A DNA stretch of 44,119 nucleotides from an uncultured Bacteroidales bacterium (GTDB taxonomy: Bacteria > Bacteroidota > Bacteroidia > Bacteroidales > P3): the NCBI GenBank assembly GCA_905233895.1, contig CAJOFL010000038.1, forward strand, positions 1-44,119, in the 5' to 3' direction. Below are positions 43,664 to 44,119 of this stretch, piece after piece. The position numbers were made by a program, and so were the translations under genes. The notes beneath the pieces are model-generated. The model searched no databases, was not told where the DNA came from, and saw only the letters and a program-made list of their open reading frames with translations. Position 1 is the stretch's first letter. Every line of letters starts with the position of its first letter.

Positions 43664-43947
43664 GACAGCTGGTTTTTGATGGTTTCTGCCTCTTCGCCCT
43701 CGAGGACTTTTACGGTGGGTTTCTCGTAGGCCCGTTTCTCTCCGGCCAGATCAGGCTGCGGGGCGGGCACGTTGATGGCGAGCACTTTGCCGCGTGTCAC
43801 AGTCACCGGCCTGCGGGTGATGTAGTTGTGCGTCGTGCCGTCCTCCAAGGTGTAGTAGACACCTATGATGCCGATATCGGCACTTTCGTTGGACACCGGC
43901 ACACCGAAATTCACTATGCCGTCGTCGCTTTTCGGCGTGGTGCTCAT
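43660..43947 (-). CDS. 95-residue protein at the element edge
   Basis: A soluble protein (MSTTPKSDDGIVNFGVPVSN, then IGIIGVYYTLEDGTTHNYITRRPVTVTRGKVLAINVPAP) with a beta-rich middle and an acidic helical tail (LEGEEAETIKNQLS). No signal peptide or known motif. Its start codon lies next to the point where the plus strand becomes AT-rich TrkH-coding sequence, so no proper upstream region is present for it and the gene may be separated from its natural promoter. Confidence 0.6.
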   Translation of the reverse strand: MSTTPKSDDGIVNFGVPVSNESADIGIIGVYYTLEDGTTHNYITRRPVTVTRGKVLAINVPAPQPDLAGEKRAYEKPTVKVLEGEEAETIKNQLS

Positions 43948-43948
43948 A

Positions 43949-44119
43949 TTATTTTTAGGAATACGGAATTTAAATTTTATCTTTGGATTATTGGTATTGC
44001 AACTTTAATTATAAGTTTGGACTTGTTCGTTGAAATGGAAATGGACATTTTGACGGCGATTAGATATGCAGGCTTTCATGTTGCTTCGCTTTCATCAACT
44101 ACCGGTTTTGTTGCCGTTG
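43949..44119 (+). pseudogene. Internal fragment of a TrkH potassium transporter
   Basis: In the frame of base 43981 the plus strand reads FRNTEFKFYLWIIGIATLII, then SLDLF, and after a short acidic stretch AIRYAGFHVASLSSTTGFVAV up to the window end. This matches the middle of TrkH/KtrB subunits (…NTEF-YL…, then R-A-F-S-TTGF pore-region motif). No start codon precedes it within coding-like sequence; the 5' part is missing. The segment has 58 G+C in 172 bases, far below the GC-rich neighbourhood, so it is either a foreign junction or a chimera. Confidence 0.75.

Larger units (their letters stand above)
37453..43947. mobile_element. Integrated element (prophage-like) adjoining tRNA-Pro
   Basis: From the 3' end of tRNA-Pro the genes change character: tyrosine integrase, toxin-antitoxin operon, orphan small genes, and a leftward block of lysis- and tail-like genes. 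No second copy of the tRNA 3' segment was found in the window, so the right attachment site is not defined; 43947 is simply the last element gene before an AT-rich foreign-looking segment. Confidence 0.7.

Noticed and set aside
43900-43960. Right attachment site repeating the tRNA-Pro 3' end
   Set aside because: No copy of the tRNA T-arm/acceptor sequence is present at the junction or elsewhere in the window.

Overview
The window looks like chromosome of a gut-type Bacteroidales (phylum Bacteroidota), probably from an uncultured genome. The evidence is the promoter grammar (TTTG, about 19-20 nt, TAnnTTTG, found upstream of a tRNA and several genes), A-rich start regions instead of strong Shine-Dalgarno sites, and lineage-typical families (DUF6913 before dapA, DUF4954 with nagB, a GWxTD-like protein, secreted GH3/GH29/GH20 enzymes). 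The chromosomal part is GC-rich, and genes overlap by a few bases in long operons.

Layout. 1-4068 (+): end of a membrane protein, rnhB, DUF6913, dapA, a shortened polyprenyl synthetase and a TlpA-like thioredoxin. 4195-7562 (+): gyrB, peptidase E and a DUF805 protein, closed by a bidirectional terminator. 7568-10187 (-): nagB and DUF4954. 10434-14922 (+): a coupled operon of a small secreted protein, a VTC polyphosphate-polymerase-like protein, a DUF4956 membrane protein, a Cthe_2159-like beta-helix lipoprotein and a DUF2490 protein. 14934-18699 (+): GH3 glycosidase, GH29 fucosidase and free-methionine-R-sulfoxide reductase. 18692-21915 (-): a five-module redox flavoprotein fusion broken by one frameshift. 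22192-24908 (+): DUF6266, zinc metallopeptidase and GT2. 24905-27297 (-): LpxL-like acyltransferase and GWxTD-like protein. 27421-29360 (+): YwqK-like lipoprotein and CCA-adding enzyme. 29337-32989 (-): SIMPL protein, GH20 hexosaminidase and HydE. 33253-37214 (+): lon and an OmpA/beta-propeller envelope protein.

At 37379 a tRNA-Pro(GGG) marks the edge of an integrated element. Inside it are a tyrosine integrase broken by a 5-bp tandem duplication, a HicB-like/HigB/HigA toxin-antitoxin operon, a strongly structured RNA leader before a 92-aa orphan gene, a PBECR-like nuclease, and a leftward phage-like lysis/tail block (two small membrane proteins, M23 peptidase, spanin-like lipoprotein, holin-like protein, tail-fibre-like protein, another lipoprotein). 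The last ~170 bases are sharply AT-rich and encode an internal piece of a TrkH potassium transporter in frame. The element therefore abuts foreign-looking DNA, either a real junction or an assembly chimera.

The most unusual signals are: (1) the leader RNA at 39688-39932, whose segments can form mutually exclusive helices, including a terminator-like stem; (2) a family of 7-bp tandem repeats (ACTNNNC theme) that fills intergenic gaps, builds two signal peptides and inserts into a glycosidase; (3) 9-bp repeats forming both linkers of the fused oxidoreductase; (4) a dispersed intergenic repeat with an 11-bp periodic tail; and (5) the VTC-DUF4956-beta-helix operon.
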